Below, in pieces: positions 1 through 10,880 of a stretch of 61,186 bases of DNA (position 1 is its first letter; every line of letters begins with the position of its first letter). The notes below the pieces were generated by a model that had not been told where the DNA came from, did no database searches, and was given only the letters and a program-made list of their open reading frames with translations. The stretch lies in NCBI GenBank assembly GCA_009602725.1, contig WELB01000008.1, positions 181,048 to 242,233 of the forward strand. Reading direction: 5' to 3'. Source of the stretch: Spirogloea muscicola (Eukaryota; Streptophyta; Zygnematophyceae; Spirogloeales; Spirogloeaceae). The position numbers and the translations under genes were made by a program.

Positions 1-166
1 CCCCCCCCCTCCCCCCTCTGGCCACTCTCCAGCCCTCCTGCTTCCCTCCAACCTTTGCCTTCTTTACTCCCCGCTTGTGCCACCTCAAATGCTTGGCGCT
101 GAAGCCGGGCTGCCTGCCTTTCCCCCCTTCTCCCCGCTCTTGCCGTCTTCCTCCCCTCCCTGCCAG

Positions 167-3100
167 GCGGTACTGCTGCTCGCGGCTGCGCCGGCTCTAC
201 CGCTCGCTCAAGTTCCTGCACGGCCGCAGCAAGTACGTGCGGCGTGCCGTTGAGCCCGCCACCATCACCGACTCCAGGTACCGCTGGTCCACCCCCCTCA
301 CTCCCACTCATGGCTGCCGCTGCTCAGTCGCCACTGTCAGTGCACTGCCAGCGCACTGCCAGCCACACCGTAATTGAAATCCCTAAATGAATTCCCTTAT
401 GGTGGTCGTGGGCGTCGTGGGTCAGGTTCCTGCACATTCCGCTGTACTGCGCGGAGCGTGCGTGGGCCTACGCCATGGAGCTCAAGGCCGTGGATGGCGG
501 CCCGATGCCGCGCCAGCAGGCGCACCTCGTCGCCCGCCTTGCCAAAGCCGCCAAGTGGGCGGGCCTCTTTGCCGCCCTCTGCGCCAACCGCGCCGACTCC
601 CGCACCGCGCTGGAGGCCGAGGTTACCACCGCCGCCAACAACGCCGCCGCCGCCGCCACCCGCCGCTGCCGCCGCTGCTCTAGCCGTAGCGCGCCTGACG
701 CTGCCGCCAGTGGGCATGGTGGCACTGGCTCTCGGCAGGCTTACGCGTCGTACCTGTGGGGCAATTACCTTCTGGAGAAGGAGACGGACTGGGACGCCGC
801 GATCGGTCACTTCGTGCGCGCCAGGTCTGCCTCCACAGCTGTGCTCCCGTCGAGGGCATTGCCATTCTGCCGCGGACAGATGCTCACCACCAACGCCGCC
901 GCCGTCGCCGTCGCTGCCGCTGCTGTGCCAGGAAGGTGTATGAGCAGCTGGGCAAGGTGGGCGACGTGGAGCACCAGGTGCGGTGCAGGCAGCGCGTCGA
1001 CGAGCTGGAGCCGAGCATCCGGTACTGCCGCTACAAGGCCGGAGGGGGCGGCGGCGGCAGCGGCAATGGCGGCGACAGCGGCACAGCAGCCACCACCCCC
1101 GGTGGCAGCCTCCTCTCGGCGCTGGGGTCGCCCCATGAGGGTGGCCCAGGCTCCGACCTCCTCCAGTCCAAGCTTGAGGTGTGCCCAAGAGACCGACGTG
1201 GCAATGACTCATGGACCCCGGCGAAGGCCATTACATCTTGATTATTTTTGATCTGGTCAGGAGCGAGGTTAGGGGTCAGCACCATGTCTTGCCATGCCGT
1301 TGAAGCCAGAGTTCCGCTCTCAATGCTTTCGTCATGGTGGTTGTGCGGTTGTTCAATGTTCATGCTCGCGCTTTTGGCGTTTGATCAGGCGGTCATGGAG
1401 GAGGCCCGGTCGCAGCAGGCGACCACGATGATGGAGCTCGAGTGGCTTGGCGCAAAGCTGCCTGTGCGCAATGCAAAGACGCGAGTTTGCATCTTGCGAG
1501 GTGCGTGGGCCTGCTGCAAGCGCACCACTGCAATGGTCATACTGTGCGGCAGGTGTGTGCTCGAATGCTCCGTAGACCACCTCAGAAAGAAAGATGGGGC
1601 TTTGAGGGCGATTGCATATGTGCGGCGCTTGTTACTGGAGCAGGGCAGGAGCTGGAGCAGGAGCTGAAGGGGGGGCTGAATGCTGCGCTCGAGCGGCAAC
1701 TTGGCCTCTACGACAAGATTTTCGTGGCCTACCAGGATGCCAAGCGACACACACGCGATGATCTGGTTCGTGGGGCCGCTAGTCTCTGCAATTTGCACGC
1801 TAGTCTGAAGCCCAAGATAACATCTGGCAAGTTGGATAGGCAGACTTGATGTACTAGTTCAGGCAAGCCCTGGCCTGCCATCTAGTCTCGTCTTCGTAAT
1901 GCTTGTGCCGTTGTCAGGTTGATTGAACGCTGTTAGCACTGGCATGCATGTTATTGTTGGCAGGTGGCAGCCGGGAGTGCGGAGTTTGTGAAGGAGGAGC
2001 TGACGGCGCTGAGCAAGGCGCTGGCGGGGCTGCTGCTGCAGCGCACCACCGATCGGAATGAGCTCCTGGCTGACAGCACCCGCCGGAGGCTGGAGCGGCA
2101 GCACCGCGGCGGTGTCAGCGGAGAGCGGCGGGCTGGGGACGACGGCAGCAAGGACAAGGGCGAGAAGCTGGCCAAGCCCGAGGATCTCATCCGCCTCCAC
2201 GACATTCTTATTGAGGTCTTGCTCCCCGAGTTACCGTCACTCTGCTGCCGCCACTGCCTGTTGCCGGCTCATGGCTGAGGCATGCTGAGGAGCGGTGCTG
2301 CTGTTGACCCGTGCTTTGCTTTGCAGAATGTGTCAGACCTGCTGGAGAACATCACGTCAGGCCGGGAGATGCGGCCTGAGGAGGAGGCCTATGCTGACAT
2401 CCTGACGGCCAAGCGTACGCGCCTGAGGGCAGCAAGGTGTGGCGCTGAGCTTCTATGCTCATCAGAATCAGCAAGATGCAGGCCCCTACTGCCCCTTTGT
2501 ATTACGTCAAACTGCAGACTCATGGCTTGGTGCTGATGACAGCGCCGTGGGCAGCTGACATCTGGATGATGCTGGTTGTGGACGAGTGGACCAGGTGTTT
2601 TTATCTGGCGCAGTCCTTCGCTACGGCCAGCAAGTATGTGGAAGCGTACGTGCTCTTTGACCGCGCTGCCGAGCACGCTGCTGCGGCCCTGTCCGAGTTC
2701 AGGCAACTTGGCGAGCGAGCCATGGTAGGGAGACGGACAGACAGCAAGCCTCTGCCTAGGCTGTTTAGGGTATAGCGGTTTAGGGAGGTTTATCTGTCTC
2801 TGCTTAGCAGCCTCTCAATTACACCAGGAGGGTATCTACTCTTGGTGGCTCTTATCTCGAGTCTTGTCTGATGTACATGTCGCAGGTGTTTCCCTTTCAC
2901 CTCTCAGTGATATCCACCAAGCAGTACTTCTGCACAACATTAGCACGATATAATTGCACCTACAGATTGTTCAGAAGTTGTGATCGGTACAGTCCATTCT
3001 TGATGCAGGAAGAGGCTGAGAGTGCCGAGGACCTGGCAACAAGGAGCCGAGGACAGCGTTGCCTGGTCCACGCACTGGCCAGCGCCGAGGAGATGCACGC

Positions 3101-3740
3101 GCGGGAGGCTGCGCAGGCTGGTGTGGCGTCCATATCTGTTGCGGATCAGGGAGCTCCGGCAAATGCTCAGGTACTCAGCCCACTTTCTGAAGGCTGGCTG
3201 CCATGTTGGTGCCGGTGACTGCTTGCAGCCACCTGCAAGAGTGGAAGTAAGTCACGGGCTTTTAGGCCCTTTCACTATCTTACCGTGGTTCCGTCTCGCT
3301 GTGGTTTACTAGGACATTCTCCATAAATAGTATCCTTGTTCTGAAGCTCTCACATGTCCATGTGTATGTTTGAGATTACTGGTCATCATCCTGCTCTCTG
3401 ACGAGTTTTGTCATCAAAAGAGGTCAGGCGGGTTGTAATGGGTCGCACACAGTGGAGAGGCATACTCATCACCTGGGCCTCGTGCTGCTGTTTTTGGATG
3501 GTGCAGAAAAGTTACCTGATGGACCTGCTTGATGAGTACCGCCCTGCAGTGGAGGTGACTTCGAGTCAGAAGCAGGCGCAATTCCTCATTGCTCGCATAC
3601 CCCCACCCTTCCGCTCCGTACCCTGCAGGCCAATGGTCCTCGACACAGCCTTCAATGCTATTGAGTTTCCATCGCTGTCGGAAAAGATTAAGCAGGAGAC
3701 CAAGAAGACCACCGGCATCTTCAACTTTTGGAGAAGATGA
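167..3740 (+). CDS. SRP68: Signal recognition particle 68 kDa subunit, 5' end outside the window
   Basis: SRP68 is the RNA-binding protein of the signal recognition particle; with SRP72 it sits on the S domain of SRP RNA and helps target nascent secretory proteins to the ER. The first visible exon (167-277) encodes RYCCSRLRRLYRSLKFLHG, the conserved N-terminal RNA-binding block; exon 426-621 encodes HIPLYCAERAWAYAMELK, another SRP68 hallmark. Further exons lie near 739-824, 931-1178, 1388-1500 (EWLGAKLPVRNAK), 1648-1764, 1965-2213, 2327-2436, 2594-2723, 3008-3170 and 3508-3740. Each is bounded by AG acceptors and GT donors. The protein ends FNFWRR before TGA, a basic aromatic tail like that of other SRP68 proteins. 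The exon near 1031-1178 carries a Gly/Ala-rich insertion. Family homology is confident; exact junctions are by eye. The start codon lies left of the window. Confidence 0.92.
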
Positions 3741-4009
3741 CTGCCACCTTCTCTTCTTTTCTGTCTGTATTGTGCCCTCTAGATGGAAGGTGTCTACTAT
3801 AACTCTTGATTTGACAAAGAATCAGTTGAGCCTGCTGAGCATGTAGCTCACAGTACATGGATTAGGAGATATGGGTTTGCCACTTCTTTGTGCTTTGGCT
3901 TGCTTGCTCAGCTACTAGGATTGGCGGTTCCCTCAAGGAGGAGCTCACATCTTTAGTGCTACATAGGACCCGGCCAGGAACACGGTGCAGGTTTTATGCT
4001 CAAGACACA

Positions 4010-6787
4010 TCACACAAGCGGCTCCGGCACTCGCTGAACGACTACAATTGTACCAAGGTTGCCATGAGTTATCCTGTAGTCATCATCTAGGTAGGTCAAG
4101 TCGAGCCAGCCCTTGGCAGGAGGCAGTTTGACTTCATAGACACCCTGGTCGTCCATGTCGGAATTATGCTCCTTGAAGAGCTGAGAGGGCAAGTTCATGC
4201 ACGGGCTTCAGCGGAGCCAAGTCCTGCATCGAACAAGGACGGCTCCATGCATGATCCAAACAATGACAAGCACCATAGGCTTCGTACCTCAAGCCAGGCT
4301 TTCAAGTCCTTGGAATGCCTTGGTTCTAAGGCCGAGCTCTCAAACACCACATTGAGCCTTCCAGCGCTTGCTACGTCATATTTTGCCCTGCGGCACATTT
4401 AGACCTTGGAATGAATGTGACTGCAGTAGAAGGCCGACTTTGTCAGTATGGAGACCTCTTCTATGAAGATGAGGTACTGCTAAGTAGAGTTGAAGCTGCA
4501 GCAAATGAAAGACACCTGTCAACAAACAGTGACAAAGTTGCAATGCTAGACGGGGGATGCTCACCTATTGCGAATGAGGCCATCAAGAGGAGGTTGACCT
4601 TGCTCAGCTATGGTGAATGGCAGTGTCACATCATATTGATCATTTCTTGCCATGCCCACGTCATTGTAGACCTGTCATCACCATCTTAATTCCAACGCGT
4701 CAAGATTCCCTGTGTATGAGCTGCCTCTGTCATTCCAATGCGTATGTGCACACGTGTTGGAAGAATAGATGACGGCAAACGTATATGACTGCTGACTGGA
4801 TAAAGCAGGCAAGCTAGGTTTTTCTCCGCACTGCTTCTGCATGTGACCATGAGTATAAAGCATGTGGTGCTGACCTCCCTCATGCAGATCTTCAGTCCAT
4901 TTGGTCTGAATGCATTGAAGGTGGCTCGCCCCAAGGTAACAATAGCACCTCTGTAGAGCACTCCCTGCATCAGAGCTCTTTTCAGGTGAGGAGTGAGATG
5001 CTTGGGCATGCGAATGATCAGACTGCTGTCAATCACTTCAAAGGCAAGACAGGACCTTGCAAAGGCTGGCTTTGTATTCTCCTAAAAGTGCAATAGAGCC
5101 CAAAGCTGCAGCCTTGAAGTCGATGGCTACAGGTACGACATGCTGCTGCAGGTATAAAGGCTGTGACCTAGTAATGAAGGAGCACAGGCAGGTACGCAAC
5201 CACAGACAAGTTGTTGGCCAGGACAGGAAGGCCTGCAGAAGCAGGGCTTACCTGCATGCTACTATTCAGCAGCTGGAAGTGGCCGGTGAAGAGGTCTGGA
5301 AGATTTGTTGGCTCTGGATTTGGATTTAACTTCTCAAGTGAAGCTATAACTGTGGGAAGGAAAAGTAAGAAGCTCATGCACCAGGTTAAAATACTATCTT
5401 GATATCTCTACTGGCACTCGAATACTACAGCCTTTACACAACAGCTGTACAGTAAGTGTATGAGGACCCTGGAAGTAGTCCAATCAAGTCAACCAGACAG
5501 ATTGTGGGTGAGGCGGAAAGGAAGCACACGAGGACAACATAGCGAGTTTGACATTGATCAGAATCTCAAGTCGTTATCATCCAGTCAATCACCTGCCAGT
5601 GATTCATCAGTCAAGCTGCCATTGGTCTGCTCAAGTAACGAGGCCAGCTTCTCCTTCAACTCGGCACGCTCACCTGGATTTAACAACCACATTGGCAGTA
5701 CACTTTGCTGTTAGTTCAGTAGTAACGACTTCACTTGATCCACTGACTAGTCCGAGTGATTGGTTTAGACTCACGCGGCAAGGACTTGTCCCCCACAGAC
5801 TTGTGCAAGATGGCATACTTCCTACTTATGCTGTGCTTTGGCTTCCTGGTAAAAGAGATGTCTGTAAATCGAAAGTAGTGGACTGTCATATGCTGAGCTC
5901 CTGAGATGTTTAAGTCATATCACATTGTGATAGAGCGACCTGCAGCTGCTGGAGTTGCAACAGCTGCCTCTTGAGTACTGCACAGCAACAAAAGAGGGAT
6001 ACTTTGAGAATGTTAAGCTAGTCAAGCAGCAGTTACCATCTCAGCCGAAGCACAAGGCAGACCCTACACGGTAGAATCCAAGTTTGAGAGGGGCAATTGA
6101 GCTGTACCTCTTCGAGGTTGCTGCACAGCTCTTTACCACCCTCGATGCCCTTAGCTCCTCCCTATGAGACACAAATTGCATGTAGACATTTGTGACTCGA
6201 TTGGCAGTTCTCTGATGGTCGCTCCCATGATCATCAGCAGCCTGAAGGACAAAGCGTGCTTGCTTCCTCACCTGGAGGTACTTGGCTGTAAGTCATGATT
6301 CGATGTGGCTCTCTCTAGCATGACAGGGTGAGCAGGACCTGCCTAAGTGGATTCGAATATGTTTTCTGGTGCAACACATTGTGCATTTGTGAGGGCGTAC
6401 CTCGCGGCGACAAGTGACGGTCGCAGGAACGGTAGGCCTGAAGTCGCACGGCTGCTGCAGAAGGTACATTGTGAGGACAGAGACACGGTAGGGGTGTCAG
6501 TGAGAGGTGAGGAAGTGAAGGAGCAAGAGAAGCTGACGATGAATCGCTCTGCCGGACGCTTGGATGCGAGCGGTAGAATTAAGAGGCCTGCGTGCTGCGA
6601 GGAGCGAGTGAAAGCGCTGTCCGATGGAGGGGGAGCTCATCGACCTCTCCGCCTGTCTCCCGCGACTGCGCGAGGACGGCCTCGCCCCGCCAAAGCTGCT
6701 GCTCCTCAGCCTGGCGCGCGCCTCGCAGGGCGCCAGGCCCGCCGGCAGGGCCGCCGACGCCGCCGCCGCCGCCGCGGCGACCGACAT
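4010..6787 (-). CDS. PAP/fibrillin (plastid lipid-associated) family protein
   Basis: Fibrillins are lipocalin-like plastid proteins of plastoglobules, thylakoids or stroma, linked to plastoquinone and lipid metabolism. Read right to left, the blocks are: a Ser/Ala/Arg-rich N terminus from 6787 ([17 protein letters not shown]) resembling a transit peptide; an exon near 5600-5670 (AELKEKLASLLEQTNGSL); exon 5252-5352 with ASLEKLNPNPEPTNLPDLF, the family N-terminal motif, followed by GHFQLL and a GTAAGC donor; exon 4875-5075 with LGRATFNAFRPNGLKI; exon 4288-4387 with GRLNVVFESSALEP; and a last exon (4010 to about 4170) with LTYLDDDYRITHGNLGTIVV, the C-terminal family signature. It is transcribed towards SRP68, 270 bp away, and is head-to-head with the gene at 7456. 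The order of motifs makes the family call firm. The N-terminal exon and its link to the rest are inferred, since the opposite strand is also open there. Confidence 0.8.
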
Positions 6788-7186
6788 CGTGGCACCCGCA
6801 GCGGAGTGTCGTCGGGCAGGCGGACTGATCTGCTCTTGGCGTCACACGCCCGGCGTTGCGCTTGTAACACCGTTGGGCCCAGTGGAAAAGCTCACTTTCC
6901 TTTCTTGGCCCAGCGGGTAACAACGGTTGGGTTACGCCGTTACGTCGTCACGCCCACTGGCGTAACGACGGCCGGGGAGGCGGCCCAGCACGGTGAGGGA
7001 GGCCCGTGCAAGCGGGAGCATTAAACGGGTCAGCGGCTCTCCGACAGCTACACAGGGGCCTCGGCGGGCCGCCACGTCGGGGCGGGGGCCGGCGGCTGCC
7101 AGTAAGCAAGGCGGAGGGGCCCTTCTCCTTGGGTATCGACTCGGGACCTCGGACGATGGATCGCCAGTCCGATCAAAAGGCAAACT

Positions 7187-7315
7187 CTTCTTTCTTTGTG
7201 TGCTTTGGTTTCTTAGCGCTTCCTCTGGTTTCCTCTGGCCCCCTTCTCGTTCTTTGTTCATTCTTTTTTGGGCTGGCTTGTCCAGCCCCTATCCTCAATG
7301 GGCGAGCCCTTTCTT
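7187..7315 (+). repeat. Dispersed hairpin repeat, module 1 copy
   Basis: This copy has a T-rich lead-in related to the inverted repeat at the window end, then the block CTTAGCGCTTCC..TGGCCCCCTTCTCG, then a GGGCTGG-CTTGT-CCAGCCC hairpin (7270-7288) and CTCAATGGGCGAG. It lies in the divergent promoter between the fibrillin gene and the gene starting at 7456. Confidence 0.8.
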
Positions 7316-7455
7316 AACGGTGTCTACCGCTACCATGTGAACGGCGCGACGGCAGCAGCGGCGTTGCGCCAGTGAAGCCCAGCTTGCCATCTGGATCAGC
7401 CGCCCCGCCTGCGTGGCGAGGCCCAGTCAAGAGGTACACCTCACGCCCGGCAGCC

Positions 7456-8757
7456 ATGGCGCGCGCCGCGCCGCCGCCCGCCGCCGCTGTCGCCGCGGCG
7501 GCGTTTCTGCTCCTGGGCCTCGCAGGCGGCGCCGCCGCCGCCAACGAGTGGGGTTCTTGGTTCGAGGTCGGACCACCCACCCTTGCTGCAGCTCGACTGG
7601 CCAGACCTGGCTTTCCGGGCTGATGGCCGGCACGCCGGCGGCGGACTGCGTCGCCGGCTTGCCGCGTTGACGGTTCTGCTTGCCGTTCACGCGGTCGCTG
7701 CAGGGCCCGCGCGCGGCGCTTGACCTCTACCGCACAGTGCGCAGCATCACAAGCGTGTCAGGCGCGCTGCACACCATCCTCTACAAGGTGGCCGAAGAGA
7801 AGCGGGCCCGCGGTGACTACGAAGGTGCGGCTCCTTTCCCGAGCAGCTGCAGCCAACGAGTGCGTCTTTTGGAAGAAGCCGCCCCCAACCTGCCATCTGC
7901 CACACACACCTTCACTATCTGGCTGCATCGGGCTGCGTTTCACGTGGCAATTAACTAACTGTACATCTTTAACGGCAGTGTATAGTTGGCTAGGAAAACC
8001 GACACTTAGGCAGCATGTTTAGAATCTAGAGGTCGTCGTCCTGTGGTGGCAATTCTCACCACGGCACAAGAGCTCTCACAGCTCCAGGTTCTTGCTGAAG
8101 GCTCCATGTGGGGGCTAGTGCTGGCAATCAGGTGCCACGAGGATCCAGGGGTATGCCAATAGCGGGTGGACATCAGGGTGGGCGCCAGTGTGGACCCCTT
8201 GGGGCGCCTGGCGGGCAGCCAGCCAGGTTGCATGGGCATATGCCTCGAGCGCCTGGTTTGGCCGTCCAAAGGTCAGCGCGGCCCAGAGGACAGTACAGGC
8301 CGCGCAAGACTTGGGCGACATACTGAAGGAGACTGCACACCTTGCCACAAACCTCGACAAGCAGCAGTGGTTCAACGAGAACAAGGAGAAAGTGAACAAG
8401 GTCTCGAAGATGCTTTTTGGAGATCTTTCGGGCATCTTTCAACACATGGTAAGCCGCTCTTGCCAGTCCCATGTATCACAGATCAGCTGTATTGATGGTT
8501 AACTGTACTGGAGGGATCACTGCATGAATGCTAGCCATTTGTGTAAAACATATGCGTGCAATTGATTATTCTTTTTCTCCTTACAGGGACCAATTGGAGA
8601 TGTCATTCACTCTGTCAAAGCCGAGCTTGAGTCTGGAAACTTTATGGGGGATGCTTTGAGAGTTGCATCTGCAGATGTGCAGAAGCTGGTGAACGGCATA
8701 CAAGAGCTCCTTGGTCAAGTCCAGAAGAAGGCAGCCGCTTATAAAGAGGAGCTGTGA
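7456..8757 (+). CDS. Unrecognised small helical protein with N-terminal signal sequence, 220 aa
   Basis: Four exons join in frame: 7456-7566, 7704-7824, 8189-8448 and 8587-8757, giving 220 residues and a TGA stop. The N terminus, MARAAPPPAAAVAAAAFLLL followed by GLAGGAAAANEW, has the form of a cleavable signal or lumenal-targeting peptide with an Ala-x-Ala cleavage zone. The mature part is predicted mostly helical and charged, with ALDLYRTVRSITSVSGALHT, a Trp/Ala-rich stretch, WFNENKEKVNKVSKMLFGDL and a C-terminal amphipathic helix ending KKAAAYKEEL. I do not recognise a family and see no catalytic motif. The terminal KEEL only loosely resembles an ER-retention KDEL; whether it works as one is unknown. 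Donor and acceptor phases are consistent across all four exons. The acceptor at 8187-8188 was chosen because it restores the frame. It shares a 670-bp divergent promoter with the fibrillin gene. Confidence 0.7.
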
Positions 8758-9189
8758 AGTTAGTCTAGAAAGAGCAGTGCTTGGAGCTTCACCTTAGTAA
8801 CAGACTTGCTCATCAATTCTTCATTTGCAACTGCACAGTAGCTCCTAGTGTACTCATGCTGGCTCAACGAGCCTGCTGTCTTGGACTCCTACTGTGCACA
8901 AAAGAGAGCTTCATTTTACAGGTAGCTTGCAGATGAAGAAGTCTTCAACTGTTGTGCACATACTAGCTGTATTTGCTCTAATGGGCAGTAGAGCTTATTG
9001 CTTTTCCAAAATAGGTTTCTCTTGGCAAGGGCCTGGGTAGAGTCTGTTTGCTGTCTGTCTGCTGTTCCTGGAAATTAAATAAATAGGGCCCGGTGCTTGC
9101 CATTGGCGAGGATACAAAGCTGGTTGTATGATGCCATATCTGCAACAGATGGAGGTCAATTGGCCATCAGTATCAAGAATCAGGACATC
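8758..9189. other. Convergent 3' intergenic region
   Basis: This stretch lies between the ends of two convergent genes. It carries stop-rich, low-complexity 3'-UTR-like sequence, with no convincing exon on either strand and no copy of the dispersed repeats. Confidence 0.5.
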
Positions 9190-9685
9190 CTTCGTGTTTT
9201 ATGAATGCAGCCTGCCTGACTGGTAAGACGTCTGTGAAGCAGCTAGCAGGCTCACCGAAGGTATCGCCAAAGCTGGTCACAGCCTCCTCTTGTAGCACGT
9301 TTTCGCCCTCCACAAGGCCAATAACCTCAGCATAGGAGCTCGGGTACGCGATGCCCGACGGCGAGCGGACGGTGATCTGGCCGCCGTCGGGGGCCTGACC
9401 CTGCACTGTGCCGTCTCCTGGCTGCCTGAGCACCTGCAATAGCCAGCCATCTCGCAGGCGGTCAGCAGGCTGTTCAGTGCTCAAGTCAGCTGGCACCAGG
9501 TGCAGCGGCAGCAGATTGGGAGATGTTAGGCAAAAGCAAGCGGCGCCACGACGATGGTGACAGCCAGAGAGGGCAGGCTGCAAGGTGGGGCCTCCCGTCA
9601 CCTTGATGACGGTGCGCACGCGCCGCCCAGCATGGCGCCGCATCAGGTCAGCGTTCACCATTGGCGCCGGCGCCGACATGTCCAT
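9190..9685 (-). CDS. RPA3: Replication protein A 14 kDa subunit (RPA3-like)
   Basis: RPA3 is the smallest subunit of the heterotrimeric single-stranded-DNA-binding complex of DNA replication and repair; it is a single OB fold. Exon 1 (9602-9685, 28 codons) encodes a start followed by PMVNADLMRRHAGRRVRTVI, matching the family N-terminal VNGxxLxxxxGKxVRxVGKV pattern. Exon 2 (9256-9433) encodes GDGTVQGQAPDGGQITVRSP, then YAEVIGLV and VTSFGDTF, the conserved strand pattern and the typical SFGDTFD-like end. The acceptor is TTGCAG and the donor GTGAGC. The usual C-terminal helix for trimerisation would lie in a last short exon around 9190-9235, where two acceptors give different short tails, so the 3' end is uncertain. 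The family call rests on motif order and length. Confidence 0.8.
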
Positions 9686-10052
9686 GGCGTCCGCAGCGAG
9701 TACGACCGTTCAGCCGCTATCGGCGCAGCCGTGGTGCTGCAAGGGCGAGCCGCCCCAGGCGGTCGCTGAGCCTGGGCTCTGGCGGCTTGTCGGCACGAGG
9801 CACGAGCTGAGTGAGCCTGAAGGCCGGATGTGTCCCTCGAGAGCGCCTCTCCCTCAAGGGCCTGAGCCGGCCGCCTGCGCACGGATCCCCGCCGTCAGCG
9901 CCGCCGCCGCCGCAGCCGCCGCCAGCTCCGCCGCCGCCGCCGCCGCCGTCAGCTCCGTCGCCGGGCCTGCCGACTGGAGCGACGGCGGCTGGGCGGGACC
10001 TCGCCGTCGAAGCTTTTGAGCGCCTCCGGCTGGCGCGAAAGAAGAAGAAGGA
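9686..10052. other. GC-rich promoter region with CCG/GCC microsatellite
   Basis: Sequence upstream of RPA3, dominated by GCC/CCG triplets (about 9890-9960). Both strands stay open by composition alone and give Pro/Ala-rich frames; no exon is supported. Confidence 0.5.
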
Positions 10053-10120
10053 AGTGCTCGCCATTGAGGATAGGGGTTGGAAAAGCCAGCCCAAAAAAGA
10101 ATGGACAAAGAAGAATGACA
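10053..10120 (-). repeat. Dispersed hairpin repeat, module 1 (reverse copy)
   Basis: This copy reads AAGTGCTCGCCATTGAGGAT, then AGGGGTTGGAAAAGCCAGCCC and AAAAAAGAATGGACAAAG. It is the reverse complement of the copies at 7270-7305 and 30236-30275, with a few substitutions. Confidence 0.8.
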
Positions 10121-10279
10121 CTTCCAGGAGAGGGCGATGGCTTGGAGAGGCCTGCCCAGAACACAGAATGAAAGGGAGCGAAAGGGAGCCATTGCCTTCT
10201 TCTGGGAAAGCTTCTATACCACTGGTTAGCACGTAGAGCTTTGTTTCATGTATGCCTTGACTATTCTGCACTCATATCT

Positions 10280-10547
10280 GCCTGAACACTGTGTTGGCTT
10301 GAGTTGGCCTCGCTTTCATTTCCTGCGCACCGCGCGCCCTCTCTGTAGAAGAAAGTGCTCGCCCATTGAGAATAGGGGCTGGAACAACCAGCCCGAAAAA
10401 GAATGAACAGAGTACGAGAAGGCTAAGCAGCCGCAGATCAGAGATGCTGGGCTCCTGGAAGTGGGTCCACTGGCCAGAGCCAGAGGCAGCAGCGAGGGCT
10501 CTGCCGGCACGAAGGTGCAGCGCCCGGGCCATGGACCTCTGCAGCGA
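10280..10547 (-). repeat. Composite repeat: module 2, module 1 and interior of the foldback element
   Basis: Three blocks follow one another. At 10280-10347 lies module 2 (GCGCACCGCGCGCC next to GGCTTGAGTTGGCCTCGCTT). At 10349-10425 lies module 1 with the hairpin GGGGCTGGAACAACCAGCCC. From 10426 to 10547 lies a near-exact reverse complement of 61010-61120, the interior of the foldback element at the window end, including CCGCAGATCAGAGATGCTGG. The copy lacks most of the 64-bp arm present at 60934-60997, so it appears deleted or recombined. Confidence 0.85.
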
Positions 10548-10759
10548 GACGGCCAGGCGCATTCGATACACTTGCGCCAGCGACCCGGCTGTAGAGCGCG
10601 GGAGGGGCTTCGCGGGGCTGGGGTTCCCGCGCTGTGGGTGCGACGACTCGGCAAATGGCTTACGAATAACGTTGCCCTGCCGTTTACCGCCGGCAAGGGA
10701 CCGCCTATACCGTCGAGGGCTGCATTTGCCGCGGCGTGAGCCCGCAGCCGCTGCCGCCT

Positions 10760-10790
<31 letters not shown>

Positions 10791-10880
10791 TGCTGCTGCC
10801 GCCCCGCAATTGGCCGACCGTCGTCGACTCCGCGGCTCAGAGGTGGCGGGCCCCCAACGTAGACGTGGAAGGCGGGTCGG

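Noticed and set aside
397-1212. Long minus-strand open frame opposite SRP68
   Set aside because: It is antisense to SRP68 exons with clear homology; its Pro/Arg/Gly-rich content comes from GC-rich composition.
6624-6920. Plus-strand frame opposite the fibrillin N terminus
   Set aside because: It has an ordinary ATG and looks partly protein-like, but no donor or downstream exon links it. The minus-strand transit-peptide reading fits the neighbouring fibrillin gene better. Kept only as an alternative.
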